Assembly (NCBI GenBank): GCA_036250195.1
Contig: JAVHZZ010000012.1
Span: 90,600,591-90,664,590 of the forward strand
DNA: 64,000 nt
Origin: Mixophyes australis
Lineage: Eukaryota; Chordata; Amphibia; Anura; Limnodynastidae
Reading direction: 5' to 3'
The notes beneath the pieces were generated by a model. The model had not been told where the DNA came from. It made no database searches and was given only the letters and a program-made list of their open reading frames with translations. Of the stretch, positions 25,926 through 37,642 are shown one piece after another. Both the position numbers and the translations under genes were made by a program. The stretch's first letter is position 1. Each line of letters opens with the position of its first letter.

Positions 25926-25993
25926 AGTTCCTGGACCTTCGTCTGGTTGGTGGGTCACATGACTGTGAAGGACGCCTGGAAGTCTATTATAAT
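25926..25993 (+). pseudogene. SRCR receptor: SRCR exon A, 5' part (split by hAT insertion)
   Basis: The acceptor TTCTTGCAG precedes a phase-1 exon reading FLDLRLVGGSHDCEGRLEV then YYN. This is the start of a scavenger receptor cysteine-rich (SRCR) domain: the LRLVGG strand, the first Cys (C1) and the EGRLEVYY strand. The frame is interrupted after YYN by the hAT element at 25994, whose first bases TAG are an in-frame stop. With one copy of the target duplication, this 68-bp part plus 32537-32774 makes a 306-bp exon with no stop, the size of the next SRCR exon. SRCR domains of this kind bind microbial or host ligands on the outside of immune and epithelial cells. Upstream exons (signal peptide, other SRCR domains) are not visible in the window. 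Confidence 0.88.
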
Positions 25994-26340
25994 TAGAGAT
26001 GGGCGGGTCCGGTTCTCCGAGAACCGAACCCACCCGAACTTTGGGTATCCGAGTACCGAGCTGAGCAGCTCGGTACTCTCCCGCCCATTCCGAATCCAAA
26101 TCGAGGCCGAACGTCATTGTGACGTTGTCGGATCTCGGGACTCGGTTCTTGCGATACTTCAACTTTATAAATACACGCCTCCACAGCAATCCATCGCCAT
26201 TTGACAGAGGGAGAGAGCAGGGTGTAGTCATAGGCTAATTAGAGCAGGGACAGAGAATACAATATTGTTCTTGCAATTGCTCTAACCAAAATCGCTAGTG
26301 CAGAGAGGAGGATAGAGGTTTATTATTTTTTCTTCATAGT

Positions 26341-28640
26341 TGGCACTCCCCAGCGCTTTTGGGGTGTCCCCCATAATTGTGCATTAATATTTCTGGCTGT
26401 CAAAAGTCATATCTGTCAGCAGTATCTACTAAATAATTTGTAGCACACCTCAGTGCTTTTGGGGTGTCCTCCCTAATTGTGCATTAATATTTCTGGCTGT
26501 CAAAAGTCATATCTGTCAGCAGTATCTACTAAATAATTTGTAGCACTCCTCAGTGCTTTTGGGGTGTCCTCCCTAATTGTGCATTAATATTTCTGGCTGT
26601 CAAAAGTCATATCTGTCAGCAGTATCTACTAAATAATTTTTAGCACTCCTCAGTGTTTTTGGGGTGTCCTCCCTAATTGTGCATTAATATTTCTGGCTGT
26701 CAAAAGTCATATCTGTCAGCAGTATCTACTAAATAATTTTTAGTACTCCTCAGTGTTTTTGGGGTGTCCTCCCTAATTGTGCATTAATATTTCTGGCTGT
26801 CAAAAGTCATATCTGTCAGCAGTATCTACTAAATAATTTTTAGCACTCCTCAGTGTTTTTGGGGTGTCCTCCCTAATTGTGCATTAATATTTCTGGCTGT
26901 CAAAAGTCATATCTGTCAGCAGTATCTACTAAATAATTTTTAGCACTCCTCAGTGTTTTTGGGGTGTCCTCCCTAATTGTGCATTAATATTTCTGGCTGT
27001 CAAAAGTCATATCTGTCAGCAGTATCTACTAAATAATTTTTAGCACTCCTCAGTGTTTTTGGGGTGTCCTCCCTAATTGTGCATTAATATTTCTGGCTGT
27101 CAAAAGTCATATCTGTCAGCAGTATCTACTAAATAATTTTTAGCACTCCTCAGTGTTTTTGGGGTGTCCTCCCTAATTGTGCATTAATATTTCTGGCTGT
27201 CAAAAGTCATATCTGTCAGCAGTATCTACTAAATAATTTTTAGCACTCCTCAGTGTTTTTGGGGTGTCCTCCCTAATTGTGCATTAATATTTCTGGCTGT
27301 CAAAAGTCATATCTGTCAGCAGTATCTACTAAATAATTTTTAGCACTCCTCAGTGTTTTTGGGGTGTCCTCCCTAATTGTGCATTAATATTTCTGGCTGT
27401 CAAAAGTCATATCTGTCAGCAGTATCTACTAAATAATTTTTAGCACTCCTCAGTGTTTTTGGGGTGTCCTCCCTAATTGTGCATTAATATTTCTGGCTGT
27501 CAAAAGTCATATCTGTCAGCAGTATCTACTAAATAATTTTTAGCACTCCTCAGTGTTTTTGGGGTGTCCTCCCTAATTGTGCATTAATATTTCTGGCTGT
27601 CAAAAGTCATATCTGTCAGCAGTATCTACTAAATAATTTTTAGCACTCCTCAGTGTTTTTGGGGTGTCCTCCCTAATTGTGCATTAATATTTCTGGCTGT
27701 CAAAAGTCATATCTGTCAGCAGTATCTACTAAATAATTTTTAGCACTCCTCAGTGTTTTTGGGGTGTCCTCCCTAATTGTGCATTAATATTTCTGGCTGT
27801 CAAAAGTCATATCTGTCAGCAGTATCTACTAAATAATTTTTAGCACTCCTCAGTGTTTTTGGGGTGTCCTCCCTAATTGTGCATTAATATTTCTGGCTGT
27901 CAAAAGTCATATCTGTCAGCAGTATCTACTAAATAATTTTTAGCACTCCTCAGTGTTTTTGGGGTGTCCTCCCTAATTGTGCATTAATATTTCTGGCTGT
28001 CAAAAGTCATATCTGTCAGCAGTATCTACTAAATAATTTTTAGCACTCCTCAGTGTTTTTGGGGTGTCCTCCCTAATTGTGCATTAATATTTCTGGCTGT
28101 CAAAAGTCATAACTGTCAGCAGAATCTACTAAATAATTTTTAGCACTCCTCAGTGCTTTTGGGGTGTCCTCCTTAATTGTGCATTAATATTTCTGGCTGT
28201 CAAAAGTCATATCTGTCAGCAGTATCTACTAAATAATTTTTAGCACTCCTCAGTGTTTTTGGGGTGTCCTCCCTAATTGTGCATTAATATTTCTGGCTGT
28301 CAAAAGTCATATCTGTCAGCAGTATCTACTAAATAATTTTTAGCACTCCTCAGTGTTTTTGGGGTGTCCTCCCTAATTGTGCATTAATATTTCTGGCTGT
28401 CAAAAGTCATATCTGTCAGCAGTATCTACTAAATAATTTTTAGCACTCCTCAGTGTTTTTGGGGTGTCCTCCCTAATTGTGCATTAATATTTCTGGCTGT
28501 CAAAAGTCATATCTGTCAGCAGTATCTACTAAATAATTTTTAGCACTCCTCAGTGTTTTTGGGGTGTCCTCCCTAATTGTGCATTAATATTTCTGGCTGT
28601 CAAAAGTCATAACTGTCAGCAGAATCTACTAAATAATTTT
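26341..28640 (+). repeat. 100-bp tandem array upstream of the hAT transposase
   Basis: Exactly 23 units of 100 bp in register from 26341 to 28640. Each unit contains TAGCACTCCTCAGTGTTTTT, GGGGTGTCCTCCCTAATTGT, ATTTCTGGCTGTCAAAAGTC and CAGCAGTATCTACTAAATAA. Most copies are identical; the first two and the copies ending near 28140 and 28640 carry a few changes. A final partial unit runs into the start codon region at 28669. The array lies where the promoter and 5' untranslated region should be. Confidence 0.95.
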
Positions 28641-28668
28641 TAGCACTCCCCAGTGGTTTGCGCTCAGA

Positions 28669-31600
28669 ATGGATTCAAAGCAGTCCACATATGATCTAAA
28701 TGAGCAACCAGGTTCTGTCACCAGTCCTGATGTTAGTGTTCCCAGTACGTCATCTGGCCAAGGCGATGTCAAACAACAGAGTGTTTTCAAATTAGTGCAA
28801 AAAACAAAAACCAAAAAAAAATTTACTGTATTGAAGCGAAAAAGAAGTGTAACTGAGCAAAAGTTAAGTGACGATAAAAAAAAAATTGCAAGCATGCCAT
28901 TCTACACACGCAGTGGCAAAGAGAGAATGAGGCCTTCACCTTTGGCTATTAGTGGCAGATCCCAAAAAGTTACCCAGCCTACAATTGGTGCACAACTACT
29001 GTTACGCGTCAAAGCTGAGCTGCAAGATAACAGTGAGGCATTACAGGAGAATATTTGCTCTGATTCACAAATGACAACAATCCCTGTGGAGAGTCCATCC
29101 AACAGTGGGATGTCTAATCGTGAGCATTCTGCTGATGTGTGCCTTAATAGCCCGAGTGTAGCCGGTGATACCCAAATTGAGGATGCCACTTTGGAATTAG
29201 AAGAGGATGAGGGGGAGATTTGTGTAGGCGACGAGGGCGCTAATGAGGATGTTGATGAGGATGAGGTTGTTTGTATAAGTCCTGCACCAGTGGCAGCAGT
29301 TCTGGCACGTGACAAGAAAAAGGCCATTGTCATGCCTGGGCATAAAACAAAAAAATCCACTTCTTATGTGTGGAATTATTTCTACCCAAATCCAGACAAC
29401 AATTGTATAGCCATTTGTAGTGTATGTGAAGCCACAGTCAGTCGAGGGAGGGACCTTAACCATCTTGGAACCTCGTCTATGTTACGCCATTTAACGAGAG
29501 TTCATGGCAAAGTGTTGGGAAAAGCTGAAAGTTCTTCCCAAAAGAATACAAGCACTCCCTCATCAGCTAAGACCCTCCGCTCACCGACATACCGACGGCT
29601 ACAAAATACACCCACCACACCATCCTCATCAATATCCTCAGTAGCGCTCGGAGTTAGCCCGGCATCCCACTTAAGGCTGGATGACTCCGGCACTATTATT
29701 GATTCCTCTGAAGAAAGCGTTAGTCCTGCTGCTGCTGTTGCTGCTGCTGGGGGTGAATCGTCATCCCAGAGGCAGGTAAATAAAATGAGCAGTCCTACAT
29801 TTCAGCAATTAACTGTGAAACAATCATTTGCGAGGGGAAGCAAATATGACAGCAGTCACCCAGTCGCCAAGCGAATCACAGACGCCATGGCTGCAATGTT
29901 AGTGTTAGATCTGCGTCCAATCTCCACAATAAACGCAGCTGGTTTTTCACAGTTAATTGAGGTTTTGTGCCCGCGTTACAGAATTCCATCGCGACACCAT
30001 TTCTCCCGTAAAGCTATTCCACAACTATACCAAAAAGTGTGTAAAAATGTAGAGATTGCGCTGAAAAATGCCATTCTGCCCACTGTTCACTTAACCACAG
30101 ATATGTGGACAAGTGGAAGTGGCCAAACCAAAGACTATATGACTGTGACAGCCCACTGGGTTGGTCATTCACCTTCACCAGCAGGAACAGCAGCAGCATG
30201 TACACCACTACGTAACATTTGTCACAGGCAGGCCACTCTTTGTATCACCGGCTTCACTAACAGGCATACGGCTGACAATTTGTTACGCAAACTGAGAGAT
30301 GTGATTGATGCATGGCTTATACCACTCGGACTCTCCCCAGGGTATGTCATTTCAGATAACGCCAACAATATAGTGCGAGCATTACAGCTGGGTGATTTCC
30401 AACATATTCCCTGTTTTGCTCACACCATCAACTTGGTGGTGCAGAGCTTCCTACGAAATAACCGTGAGGTGCAGGAGATGCTTTCGGTGGCCCGTAAAAT
30501 TTCAGGCCATTTCAGGCATTCAGCCACAGCATGTAGGAGATTACAGCAGCTCCAAGAGCAGTTTAACTTGCCCTGCCACCAACTTAAGCAAGAGGTGGTA
30601 ACTCGGTGGAATTCCACCCTGTACATGCTTCAGAGGATGGAGGAACAGCGCAAAGCCATCCAAGCATATTGCACAAGTCATGACATTGGGAAAGGAGGGG
30701 GGATGTATTTCACTCTTGCACAGTGGGGAATCCTTTCAGTGCTGTGCAAGGTGCTGAAACCATTTGAAGTTGTGACATGTGAGGTCAGTGCTGACTCTGC
30801 TAGTTTGAGCCAAGTCATTCCTTTAATTAGACTATTGGAAAAGCAGCTTGAGAAAATGAAGGAGGAGCTGAAAGCAAGCAATTCAGCAAAGTATGTTGGC
30901 CTTGTCGATCAAGTACTTAATTCGCTTCACAATGATCCTCGAGTTATTAAGATCTTGAACTCGGATCAGTACGTTTTGGCCACTGTGCTTGATCCAAGGT
31001 TTAAAACCTACATTGAGTCTTTACTTGTAAATGAACGAGATGTGAACTTTTGCAAGGAGCTATTGCTCAGCAAGTTGGCCGCTGAACTGACGTGTCCTCC
31101 TTCACTTTCTCAAGCTGTTGCTCGTAAAAAATTAAATTTCCAAAAAAGAAGCAGGGAAGACACAGGGGGCAGACCAGAACAATTTAACATCTGGGCTGGT
31201 TTGAAGGATTTTTAAAAAAAATGTGTCACTTTGCCCATAACTCCATCCAATATGAGTATAAACATGCAAAGGATGGTGGAGGATTACTTTCAAGAGGTAG
31301 TTGATATGGAAATGTCAGACAGTCCCTTTCCTTACTGGGAAGAAAAGCAGGCCATTTGGAAACCCATGTACAAACTTGCTTTGCAATACCTAAGCTGCCC
31401 ACCCTCCAGTGTGTACTCTGAACGAGTGTTCAGCACAGCAGGGAACTTAGTCAGTGATCGCCGTAGAAGGTTACTTCCCAAAAATGTGGAGAAAATGATG
31501 TTTATAAAAATGAACTACATCTTCCACGAGGAAGGCCTTCACCATCCAAGACATCCAAGCACTGACTGTTCTCTAATGGCGGATTCAAGCGGCGATGAAT

Positions 31601-31692
31601 TGATAGTCTGTGATGATGACGTACACACTGATGAGGGTGAGGATGAAGCTGAAGATGATGACGATAACATCTTTTTAAAACTTTCTATGTAA
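28669..31692 (+). pseudogene. hAT transposase of element 1, one in-frame stop
   Basis: The ATG at 28669 opens a frame of 1007 codons to the TAA at 31690-31692, with a single internal TAA at 31213-31215 (codon 849) next to a T/A homopolymer. Features in order: a basic N-terminus; an acidic stretch; a BED zinc finger near residues 232-280 (VWNYFYP, CSVC, then H-x4-H in LRHLTRVH); LTTDMWTS with the first catalytic Asp (about 478); VISDNANN with the second (about 563); CFAHTINLVVQ and RWNSTLYML (insertion-domain block). After the stop comes YKLALQYLSCPPSSVYSERV, with the expected catalytic Glu at about 918, and the dimerisation region to an acidic tail. The stop therefore removes the third catalytic residue and the dimer interface. 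The family is a DNA-cutting and joining transposase acting in the nucleus. The paralogue at 40004 has no stop. Confidence 0.92.
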
Positions 31693-31849
31693 GTGTAGGG
31701 AGCAATCTACCCCCAAAGAGGAAAGAAACTTGTGGCATTTCCATATCACATACCATCTTGAAAGGCTGCTGTTAGGGCAATTTATCCTTAAGGGTAGGGT
31801 GTCATAGACAGAGTGACCCTAAACTGGCTTTGTCCATTTTTCATAATAT

Positions 31850-32135
31850 TGTACAGTCTATAATGGCTGAATTTTTGGGTATTTTATACAAGTGGAGGGG
31901 GGCCTAGAGAGACAGAGTGACCCCAAACTGTCTTTCTCCATGTCAATTAATATTGTACAGTCTATAATGGCTGAATTTTTTAGTATTTTATACAAGTGGA
32001 GGGGGGCCTAGAGAGACAGAAACCAAACTGGCTTTCTCCATGTCAATTAATATTGTACAGTCTATAATGGCTGAATTTTTTGGTATTTTATACAAGTGGA
32101 GGGGGGCCTTGAGAGACAGAAACCAAACTGGCTTT
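31850..32135 (+). repeat. Tandem repeat in the 3' region of hAT element 1
   Basis: Three copies of an about 100-bp unit with TACAGTCTATAATGGCTGAA, TATTTTATACAAGTGGAGGG and GGCCTAGAGAGACAGA. It lies between the transposase stop and the right end, beside a single-copy stretch. Confidence 0.85.
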
Positions 32136-32536
32136 TTCCATTTCTTTACATATTTAACTATAAGTGTAGGGTGTAATATACATTCAAAGACGGTGGCTGC
32201 ATTGCCAATATGCATAGATGGAGAGGAAGACAATCTGTTTTCTGTGTAGAATAGGCCTACCAACGAAGAATTAAACTGTTTTTTTGGATGATTTATTACC
32301 TCAACAATTAGATTACTTGTCTCTAAAACAGTTGGAGCACTAAATTGGGTTAATTTAGGCCCAAAAACATGGATTTTCCCAAAAAATAGCAAAACAAAAC
32401 CAAACAAAACCAAAACCAAAACACGCAATGGAGGTTTTGCAAAACCAAAACCAAACCCAAAACACGACGGTAATCCAGATCCAAAACCGAATCCAAAACC
32501 AAAACACGGGGGTCAGTGACCATCTCTAATTATAAT

Positions 32537-32774
32537 GGAAATTGGGGATCTGTATGCAATAATGATATGAGAGATGACTCAATCTCTGTTATCTGCAGAC
32601 ATCTGAGTTGTGGATCTAAGGGATATGTTAACGCATCGAGCAGATATAGAGTTCCAAATAAGCCTTTTTGGGTGGACCATATTAACTGTCGCAGAGGTGA
32701 CAACTTATGGCAGTGTCCGTCTTCTCCATGGAATATCGACTCCTGCGATGATAGAGACCTAGCTATAATTCATT
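32537..32774 (+). pseudogene. SRCR receptor: SRCR exon A, 3' part
   Basis: Continues the domain begun at 25926: NGNWGSVC, SISVICRHLSCG, FWVDHINCRRGDNLWQC, WNIDSCDDRDLAIIH. With the 5' part it supplies seven cysteines. The eighth would be created at the splice, because the exon ends with T just before the donor GTGAGT (32775-32780) in phase 1. Eight cysteines place it in SRCR group B. The WVDHINC, W-x-C and WNIDSC patterns are typical. There are no stops or shifts, so apart from the hAT insertion the exon looks functional. Exons here are all phase 1-1, so skipping this one would keep the frame. An alternative donor at 32779 would change phase and is less likely. Confidence 0.87.
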
Positions 32775-32900
32775 GTGAGTACATGAATGTTTATTTACAC
32801 CATGTTTCCTGATCTGCATTTCACCATACTGTGTAATTCCATAATTTATGTAATAAAATATTAATGAATATGAATTTATTCAAAAATTAATTACTGTTTT

Positions 32901-33431
32901 ATGATAAATATATCAGGATTGACCATTGAAATAGCCAAGGAATCCTCCAGTGGATCACAAGCTTTACTGTCATTACATCCTTTAACCTCAGAGGACCAAT
33001 TCCTGTATTACTGTATTAGATCCTCAAATACCTGTCTGACGGCTGATACTTTGTTCCACCACTATTACACCAGGGAAGATGATAGCACTGAGGTCTCTAA
33101 TACACCACAACATAGGGTCTCATCACTAGAGAGCTACTATATTCTTACAGTCTCTACCACACCAGTGGGACTGGTAGGAGTCACCACAGTCCTGCACCCA
33201 GACAATATCAGTAGGACCAAGAAGAAGCCATCAGACAGAGATGGAGGTTATTGTATCTGGGTTACCGGTCCCAGCTATAAGAAGTGGGATATTGTGTTGT
33301 GCTACCACCTATGTACCAGGGACATCTATGCACCTCTCCAGAATTCCCCACCAAACCACTTATGTTCTAAGCTGGGGGTAGTTATTTATTTCTATCTATT
33401 TTACAGGGAGAATGATCTATGTATTTTTTAG
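32901..33431 (+). other. Unrecognised 177-codon open frame in the intron
   Basis: An open frame without stops runs past an acceptor-like AAATATATCAG (about 32911-32921). Its beginning, LTIEIAKESSSGSQALLSLH followed by LTSEDQFLYYCIRSS, resembles the end of an immunoglobulin V domain (the S-x-D-x-x-x-Y-Y-C pattern); the rest matches nothing I know. Length, lack of stops and position beside the SRCR exon make it worth noting, but no donor consensus was fixed at its end. It may be a remnant exon, part of an unknown mobile element, or chance. No function is proposed. Confidence 0.3.
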
Positions 33432-33526
33432 AAAAAAATTTGATAAAATGTTAACGTGAATAACGGAACGGTAATTTTATTGTTGCATTGACACTAAAAT
33501 TATAAAAAGATAAATAAAAATTAAGC

Positions 33527-33997
33527 TGCTACAAGAATCAATAGATATGCTGCACTGGACTGGAACTGGAATGTTGGACCGGAGTGGAACCAGAATGTTG
33601 GACCGGACTGGAACTGGAATGCTGGCTGCGCTGTCTGGGCAGAAACAACGGAGTAGATAGCAGACTTCTAGAAACCAGGTTGGTGTCTGAGGAATAAATG
33701 TTGCACTAGCAACAGGTTAGGGCTCCAGGAAGTCCTTTTATAGGGACTGCTATCCCCTAACTGGAGGCTGTGCACAGCTGAGCTGAAGCAGAACTCTGAC
33801 TGGCTGAGAGGGAGCAGGTGACTGAATCCAAGATGGCAGCACCCAGGCACTGGTCTTGGAGGGAACTCTGGAGTGTAGACAGACTGGACAGCACTCTGCA
33901 GGGAGACCTGAGGCCAGCAGAGCCTGTGGACCACAGGGGCATCTTAGAAAATCAGCGGTGGGATGAGCAACAGGACCAGGCTCATTCTTCTGGGTCA
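33527..33997 (-). mobile_element. Probable 3' LTR of a Ty3/gypsy element
   Basis: Read on the minus strand it runs from TGACCCAGAAG to TTGTAGCA (TG...CA). It contains CAGCCAGTCAG, then a CTATAAAAGG TATA box (about 33736-33745), and then a pyrimidine-rich tract with three CCAGTTCCAGTCC-like repeats. It lies directly downstream of the decayed gypsy pol. No matching 5' LTR was found near 36300, so the borders are tentative. Confidence 0.55.
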
Positions 33998-34019
33998 TAA
34001 CCGCTCCAATCGATAAAAT

Positions 34020-36285
34020 ATTATATATAAGATGACCATGACAAATCCGTGAATCGAGTATCCTTTCTACTTCTACTAACTCCTCGAGTTTGGATTGTAG
34101 GAGTTCTAGGGAGTGTAGAATGAAACCTTTTCAGGATCAAAGGATTCATTGAGGATATGTGGAGTTTGGGATTCATAGGAACAGAGAAAGTTTGAGTCTG
34201 TAAGTTACTGGTTTGATGACTCACTCTATGAAAAATGGACCAATGTAGCGAGAGGCAATCTTCATGTTAGGTACTTTAAGCCTCAGGTTGTGAGTGGAAA
34301 GCCAGACTTGATCCCCCTGTTTGAGACTGGGTATTGCTTGATGTTTGCGATCAGCAAATTTCTTGTAATTGGAGGAAACCTTCAACAGGGAAGAACAAAC
34401 CTACTTCCATATTATAGTGAACTGACATAAATTACTATCAGCAACAGGTACAATAGGAACAGGAAGAGGTTTGAACTCTGGTATACTAGGATGAAGTCCA
34501 TAGACCGTTACAAAGGATGTAGACGCAGAGACGGAGTGTTAATGTTTATTGTGGAAGAATTCTGCCCAGGATAAGAGTTCTTTCCAGTTATCTTGTGAAG
34601 ATGAGACAACTATAGTCCTTATTCGCCCTTTTGGTTTGACCGTGTGTTTGGGGGTGATAGGCTTCGTTTGAAGAGCTAAACACAGACCAGAACTTGGCCA
34701 TGATCTTGACCCCACGATCAGAGTTTATTTCTGTAGGCAAGCCATGGTGTCTGAAAATCTCCAGAATAAACAATTGAGACAGTTTTGGAGCAGAGGGTAG
34801 TCCAGTGAGGGAAATAAAATTGGCCATCTTAGAAAATCTGTCAAATACAACCCAGATGGTTTTCCACCCATTAGAAGCTGGAAGATCTGTAATGAAGTTC
34901 ATAAAGTTGTCGACCGTCAGGTGTCGAACGAAGTATTTTAGGCTGGGCACATTTGAACAGGAAGCTATGAATTCTTGGATGTCCTGCTTGAGAGTAGGCC
35001 ACCAATAGGATTTTTGAACGAATTTGAGAGTTTTTTGAACTCCAGAATGCCTGGAGAATCGGGAAGCGTGAGTCCAGTGAAGCAATTTCTTGTGAAGTGC
35101 TGGAGCTATGAAAAATTTTTACACTGGAGGCGGGATAGGAACAATATTGGTGGTAGATAAGAACACAGGATCAATGATGGGACTTCTTTGGTGAGGCAAA
35201 GATCTTGAATCATAGAACGATAGGGCATCAGCCTTACAATTCTGGGATCCTGGCCGGGAAATTACCTTGAAGTTAAACCTCGAAAAAACAAGGCCCATCT
35301 TGCTTGTTTTGTGTTGAGACACTTTGCTGACTTCAGATACAGAAGATTTTTATGATCTGTCATGACAGAGATGGGATATTTGGCACCTTCCAAAAGATAT
35401 CTCCACTTCAACAAAGCCAATGTAATCGCCAATAATTCCTGATCTCCTATAGAGTAGTTTTAGAAAATTGTGAGAAAAGTAGTCACAGGGATGAAGATAT
35501 CCACCTTCGAAACGTTGTGATAAAACAGCACCTACACCTACTGGTGAAGCATACACTTCCAGGTTAAAAGGTCGGGACACATCTGCCTGGCAAAGAACTG
35601 GGGCAGAAACAAATAGTTGTTTGATGCAATAGAATGCCTCTTCAGACCAATTGGAGGGATCAGCCCCCTTTCTGGTGAGGGATGTAATAGGAGCCACCTG
35701 AGTCGAGACATTTTTAATGCATTTTCTATAATAACTTGCAAAACCCAGAAAGCATTGAACCGCCTTGAGAGTGGTTGGAAGGGTCCAGTTGAGAATCACC
35801 TTGAGCTTTTCCATTTTGCAAAAGAGTCGGTTGGTACAGAGTCCTGAAATAACCTCTTTGACATGGGTATGATGTGATTCCACATTGTTGAAGAAGATAA
35901 GAATGTTGTCAAAGTAGACAACTGCTTTGCAGAGGAGGTCACGGAAAATGTCATTGACATAATGCTGGAATACCACTTGGGCATTACTCAGTACGAATGG
36001 CATGATAAGGTACTCGTAGTGCCCATCACGAGTGTTAAAAGCCGTCTTCCATTCATCCCCTTTGCGTATTCAAATTAAATTGTAAGCCCCTCTAAAATCT
36101 AGTTTGGTGAAGATAGTAACACCTTTGACACGATCGAACAATTCCATGATAAACGACAAAGGATAACTTTTTTTTAATGGTGATATCGTTCAAACCTACC
36201 AATGTAGGGGCGTAGACCTCCATCTTTCTTCTTGACAGAAAAAAAGCCATTCCATTCCAATTCCATATAACCATTCCAACACTCA
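34020..36285 (-). pseudogene. Decayed Ty3/gypsy pol (RT, RNase H, integrase)
   Basis: Read downward from 36285: start of reverse transcriptase (VGLNDITIKK); MPFVLSNAQVVFQHYVNDIF, the palm motif; and VVYFDNILIFF where the catalytic YxDD has become YFDN. RNase H follows (RPFNLEVYASPVGVGAVLSQ) and the connection [20 protein letters not shown]. The integrase HHCC zinc region has lost one Cys (WWPTLKQDIQEFIASC then SNVPS), and the core shows IWVVFDRFSKMANFI and INSDRGVKIMAKFW. A GPY/F-type module (SRYIGPFFI) is near 34250. Many stops and shifts and the altered active site make it a dead element. Gag and protease are not seen. It lies in the intron between the two SRCR exons, antisense to the gene. 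Confidence 0.88.
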
Positions 36286-37642
36286 GGTTTTCTCATGCGG
36301 TCACATCCAGAGAGGTTGCCTACAGGGTGATGGGCGTTATACTTCCTAATAACATTATGTATGGTAGAAAAGCTAACATCAAGGTTTCTGGAGATTGTCC
36401 ACTATTGGCTATATTATTCGGTCCGACTTCTTCAGAGTATTATCTGCCTTCTTTAGTCCATGCTCATTGCAGTACCCAGAGTGACAAAAATCAGGAGACT
36501 GAGCTATTTTCTCTATTCACTTCGGTTTAATGAATGATATTTATATTGCAGGCACCCGCTGCTGACCACAGGTGAGTTCAGTTACAAAGTGAAGAAGAAT
36601 CACCTGATCTAATTATTTCTAACTTCTAAAAGGTTGCAATAATTTTGTCTGGCCCATTTAAGGATTTTTGTGTGAAATAAGCTAAGATTTAGTAAATATC
36701 TAAATAAATGGTAACTAGAATCTGATTGGTTGCTATAGGCAACATCTCCACTTTTCAAACCCACCAGAAAATCACAGCATTGTTAAATTTACCCCTTAAT
36801 GTCTCCATTTCACAGTGATCGGAGCCTCTTCTTCCATGTAGAAGGGGGAGAGGTTCATTCTTTGGGTGGAGATGCCCACAAATAGTATTTATCCAAGCAA
36901 TTCAAATGTCAGGCTCCCCCTGTGAAAGGTGCCAAGATTATTGTTTATAAAACTTATTTACAATATATAGCCTTCTGATCTTATATGACTGGTGGTCCGT
37001 GTCCTAGTGAATCAATAAACTTGATTCTTTTCTACATCAAAGCATTGGAGATTCCTCCTCTGGTAAGACTGCTACATCAAGTGCATAATAAAACACAGAT
37101 TTATGGCCCTTCTCTCTGTGTCCTAACATCTCACATTCTGATACTAATTATCAGATGACAGTGATTGGATGTGATTTCCTGTCCTCACAACTGTCACCAG
37201 GAGACAGAAGAACAATGATTTACTGCTGGTTTCCCCACATACTACTCACTGAGATGCAGAGATCTGAAGAACGTGGTTCCTGCAGCTGACAATTGATAAC
37301 TGTACTTTATCATCTCATAAATAGGTGAGGAAAGGAAACCGAAGACACAACTTCCTGGTAACTGCCCAACGTCAGAGCCCTGTTCAGGTGAGGATTTTAT
37401 TATACTCCATCTATAATACTATTATCCCACCGTCGCTGGATAATCATGTCCTACAGAGACGGTGCTTCATGGTTACTATCTACTGACCAGGAAATAACAT
37501 ATTCATATAATTCAGTGAGTAGAAGCTGTAACAACACATATTATGTGTCTAGGAATTATACATCATCATTATCATTAGGTCATACAGGTATTTTACTTTA
37601 TATCTGTGGAGGCAGCAACGTGGTGACCTGAACCAATATCGA
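36286..37642. other. No gene; transposon tails and unassigned sequence
   Basis: 36300-36700 contains TTGCAATAATTTTGTCTGGC, a phrase typical of Tc1/mariner ends, and may be a truncated copy. 36725-36770 holds CTGATTGGTTGCTATAGGCA, a common frog miniature-element motif. The rest, to 37642, has two GTGAGG donor-like sites (37324 and 37388) but no convincing exon. Confidence 0.35.

Larger units (their letters stand above)
25994..32528 (+). mobile_element. hAT element 1 (6.5 kb), inserted in an SRCR exon
   Basis: The terminal inverted repeats are TAGAGATGGGCGGGTC and, complemented, TAGAGATGGTCACTGAC. A perfect 8-bp duplication ATTATAAT flanks it (25986-25993 and 32529-32536). From left to right it has GC-rich subterminal hairpins (CGGTTCTCCGAGAACCG; CCGAGCTGAGCAGCTCGG), a 23-copy 100-bp array, a BED-hAT transposase with one internal stop, a 3' tandem block, and an A/C-rich right end of CCAAAACC repeats. 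The element is complete in structure and, apart from the stop, barely decayed, which suggests a recent insertion. It belongs to the same family as the element at 38729. Confidence 0.95.

Noticed and set aside
29197..30881. Minus-strand frames opposite the transposase of element 1
   Set aside because: Shadows of a coding frame with conserved domains on the plus strand.
31213..31231. Programmed readthrough or frameshift at the T/A run in the transposase of element 1
   Set aside because: Upstream and downstream parts are in the same frame with a plain TAA, and the sibling element has no stop or slippery site here; simple nonsense mutation is the better reading.
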